Source: an uncultured Muribaculaceae bacterium (lineage in GTDB: Bacteria; Bacteroidota; Bacteroidia; Bacteroidales; Muribaculaceae). From it: 64,000 nt of DNA. Made by a program: the position numbers and the translations under genes. The notes under the pieces were generated by a model. The model did not search any database. It saw only the letters and a list, made by a program, of their open reading frames with translations, and was not told where the DNA came from. Below, piece after piece: positions 62,629 to 64,000 of this stretch (its first letter is position 1; every line of letters begins with the position of its first letter). The stretch is taken from assembly GCA_910588245.1 (NCBI GenBank), contig CAJUQP010000001.1:62001-126000 (forward strand), in the 5' to 3' direction.

Positions 62629-63993
62629 ATGAACGTAAATTACGAAAAACTCGACAACGTCAACGGCGAACTTACCGTGACCCTCGAGGAGAAAGACTAC
62701 GCTGACAAAGTGACAAGACAGCTCAAAGAGATCGGCAAGAAGCACGCCGAGCCCGGTTTCCGTCCGGGTCATGTGCCCGCCGGACTCATCGCCAAGAAAT
62801 ATGGCACCGCCGTGAAATACGACGTGGTCAACAAAGAGGTGGCAGACGCTGTATTCAATTATATAAAGGAGAACAAGATTCAGGTGCTCGGACAGCCCGT
62901 GCCCGAGAGCGACAATAATTTCGACATCAACAACAAAGACTTCACTTTCAAGTTCAAGGTCGGAGTCGCTCCCGAGTTCGACAACCATGTCAACAAGGAT
63001 CTTCACGTGCCCTACTACAACATAATCGTCCCCGACAGCATGGTCGAGGAGCAGATCACGGCTCTCCGCCGTCGTTTCGGCCGTCAGGAGCCCGGAGAGG
63101 AGATGGAGCCGGATGCAGTGGTGAAAGGCACCATCACTGAGCTTAACGAGGATGGCTCTGTGAAAGAGGGTGGAGTAGTCGTGGAGAACGGCATCATCGC
63201 CCCTGTCCACTTCAAGAACGAAGATCAGAAAAAACTCTTCGAAGGCAAGAAAGTAGGCGATGTGGTGAGATTCAATCCTGCAGCCACCTGTGATGCCAAT
63301 CCTACCGAGATGTCGTCGATGCTCAATATCGACAAGGCTGACGTTGATGCCCACAAGGGTGATTTCAACTTTGAGATAAAGGAGATCATCGTGCTCAAAC
63401 CCGCTGAGATGAACCAGGAGTTCTTCGACAATGCCGTCGGCAAAGACAAGGCCCACAATGAGGAGGAATTCCGTGCCGCCGTCAAGGAGCTTATCGCGAT
63501 GAACTTCTCCAACGACTCCAACTACCGCTTCACTATCGATGCCAAGGAGGCTGTGCAGAACGCTGTCGGACGCCTGGAACTTCCCGAGCAGATCCTCAAG
63601 GATTTCCTCATGCGTCAGAACGAGGCTATGAAAGCCGAAAACATCGATGAGGAATTCGACAAGCTCCGTCCCCAGCTCGAGTGGGATCTCATCCGCGACA
63701 ATGTGGCTGAGAAATTCGGCGTGAAAGTCAGCGACGAGGATGTGCTCGACGAGGCACGCGGAGTCGTGGCTCGCCAGCTCATGCAGTATGGCGCCGCAGG
63801 CTTGAACGAGCAGATCATAGAGCGCTATGCCCAGGAGGTAGTGAAAGAGGAAAAACAGCGTGAGATGCTTGCCCAGAATGCCCTCAACCGTAAGGTATTC
63901 GAAGTAATCAAGGAGAACGTAACCCTCGACGGCAAAGAGGTGAGCGTGGAAGACTTCCAGAAGCTCTTCATCTCCGCCGGCGAGCAGGCTTGA
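62629..63993 (+). CDS. tig: Trigger factor
   Basis: 454 residues. Ribosome-docking signature in PGFRPGHVPAGLIAKKYG, a central divergent FKBP-like region (VVKGTITELNEDGSVKEGGV), and the long helical C-terminal arms (LELPEQILKDFLMRQNEAMK). Ribosome-bound chaperone for nascent chains. Complete; the window ends seven bases after the stop. Confidence 0.96.
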   Translation: MNVNYEKLDNVNGELTVTLEEKDYADKVTRQLKEIGKKHAEPGFRPGHVPAGLIAKKYGTAVKYDVVNKEVADAVFNYIKENKIQVLGQPVPESDNNFDINNKDFTFKFKVGVAPEFDNHVNKDLHVPYYNIIVPDSMVEEQITALRRRFGRQEPGEEMEPDAVVKGTITELNEDGSVKEGGVVVENGIIAPVHFKNEDQKKLFEGKKVGDVVRFNPAATCDANPTEMSSMLNIDKADVDAHKGDFNFEIKEIIVLKPAEMNQEFFDNAVGKDKAHNEEEFRAAVKELIAMNFSNDSNYRFTIDAKEAVQNAVGRLELPEQILKDFLMRQNEAMKAENIDEEFDKLRPQLEWDLIRDNVAEKFGVKVSDEDVLDEARGVVARQLMQYGAAGLNEQIIERYAQEVVKEEKQREMLAQNALNRKVFEVIKENVTLDGKEVSVEDFQKLFISAGEQA

Positions 63994-64000
63994 GACACTC

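Noticed and set aside
62524..63456. 310-codon minus-strand frame
   Set aside because: Antisense shadow of tig with Val/His-rich low-information sequence.
1..64000. tRNA, rRNA, tmRNA, RNase P RNA, riboswitches
   Set aside because: No T-loop-like GGTTCGAAT sequences with matching acceptor stems and no conserved riboswitch cores were noticed on reading; covariance-model searches could not be run.

Overview
The window looks like a chromosomal segment of a Bacteroidales bacterium, most likely a Muribaculaceae-like gut commensal (family-level placement is inference). Supporting signs: a short 286-residue primary sigma factor of the Bacteroidetes type; many promoters with the Bacteroidetes -7 box TAnnTTTG and almost no Shine-Dalgarno sequences; OMP_b-brl_3-type outer-membrane proteins, DUF4974 anti-sigma factors, DUF5119/DUF3575 fimbrial genes, DUF5063 downstream of nadD, and AsnA. 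No tRNA, rRNA, CRISPR array or complete mobile element was found.

Layout. 0-3.4 kb: end of an M16 protease and an M3 dipeptidase. 3.5-5.8 kb: operon of a PH-domain membrane protein, a Y-family DNA polymerase and a YolD-like partner. 6.4-13.1 kb: a decaying region with a PAP2 remnant, a truncated porin facing a truncated histidine kinase, an orphan response regulator, an EamA transporter, a metal-ligand-less iron-ADH-like protein, and remnants of a transporter, two AraC regulators and a transposase. 13.1-17.4 kb: outer-membrane receptor with a LytS/LytTR-type two-component pair. 17.6-31.3 kb: housekeeping and envelope genes (rpoD, degP, NlpC/P60, GH16-beta-propeller enzyme, trxA, dnaE, tricorn-like protease). 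31.5-37.8 kb: an ECF sigma operon with two paralogous barrels, facing a barrel-lipoprotein-barrel operon. 38-42 kb: yicC-gmk-nadD-DUF5063 and an M18 aminopeptidase.

42.3-46.8 kb is the most interesting stretch: a HigBA-like toxin-antitoxin whose antitoxin carries an ImmA/IrrE-type metalloprotease motif, followed by a WYL regulator diverging from rtcB-prfH, an RNA ligase plus release-factor-like pair associated with repair and rescue of damaged ribosomes. Both units have clear inverted-repeat operator candidates in their promoters. 47.4-51.3 kb is a fimbrial operon in decay: only its DUF5119 gene is intact. 51.6-56.9 kb holds the branched-chain amino-acid operon ilvD-ilvB-ilvH-ilvC, then asnA, a second ECF sigma/anti-sigma/receptor operon (58.7-62.4 kb) and the trigger factor gene tig.

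Two themes recur. Envelope sensing: two ECF systems and two two-component systems, with outer-membrane barrel genes beside three of them and a barrel remnant beside the fourth. Gene decay: two apparent internal deletions, one removing both 3' ends of a convergent pair and one removing both 5' ends of a divergent pair, plus clustered frameshifts in the fimbrial locus.
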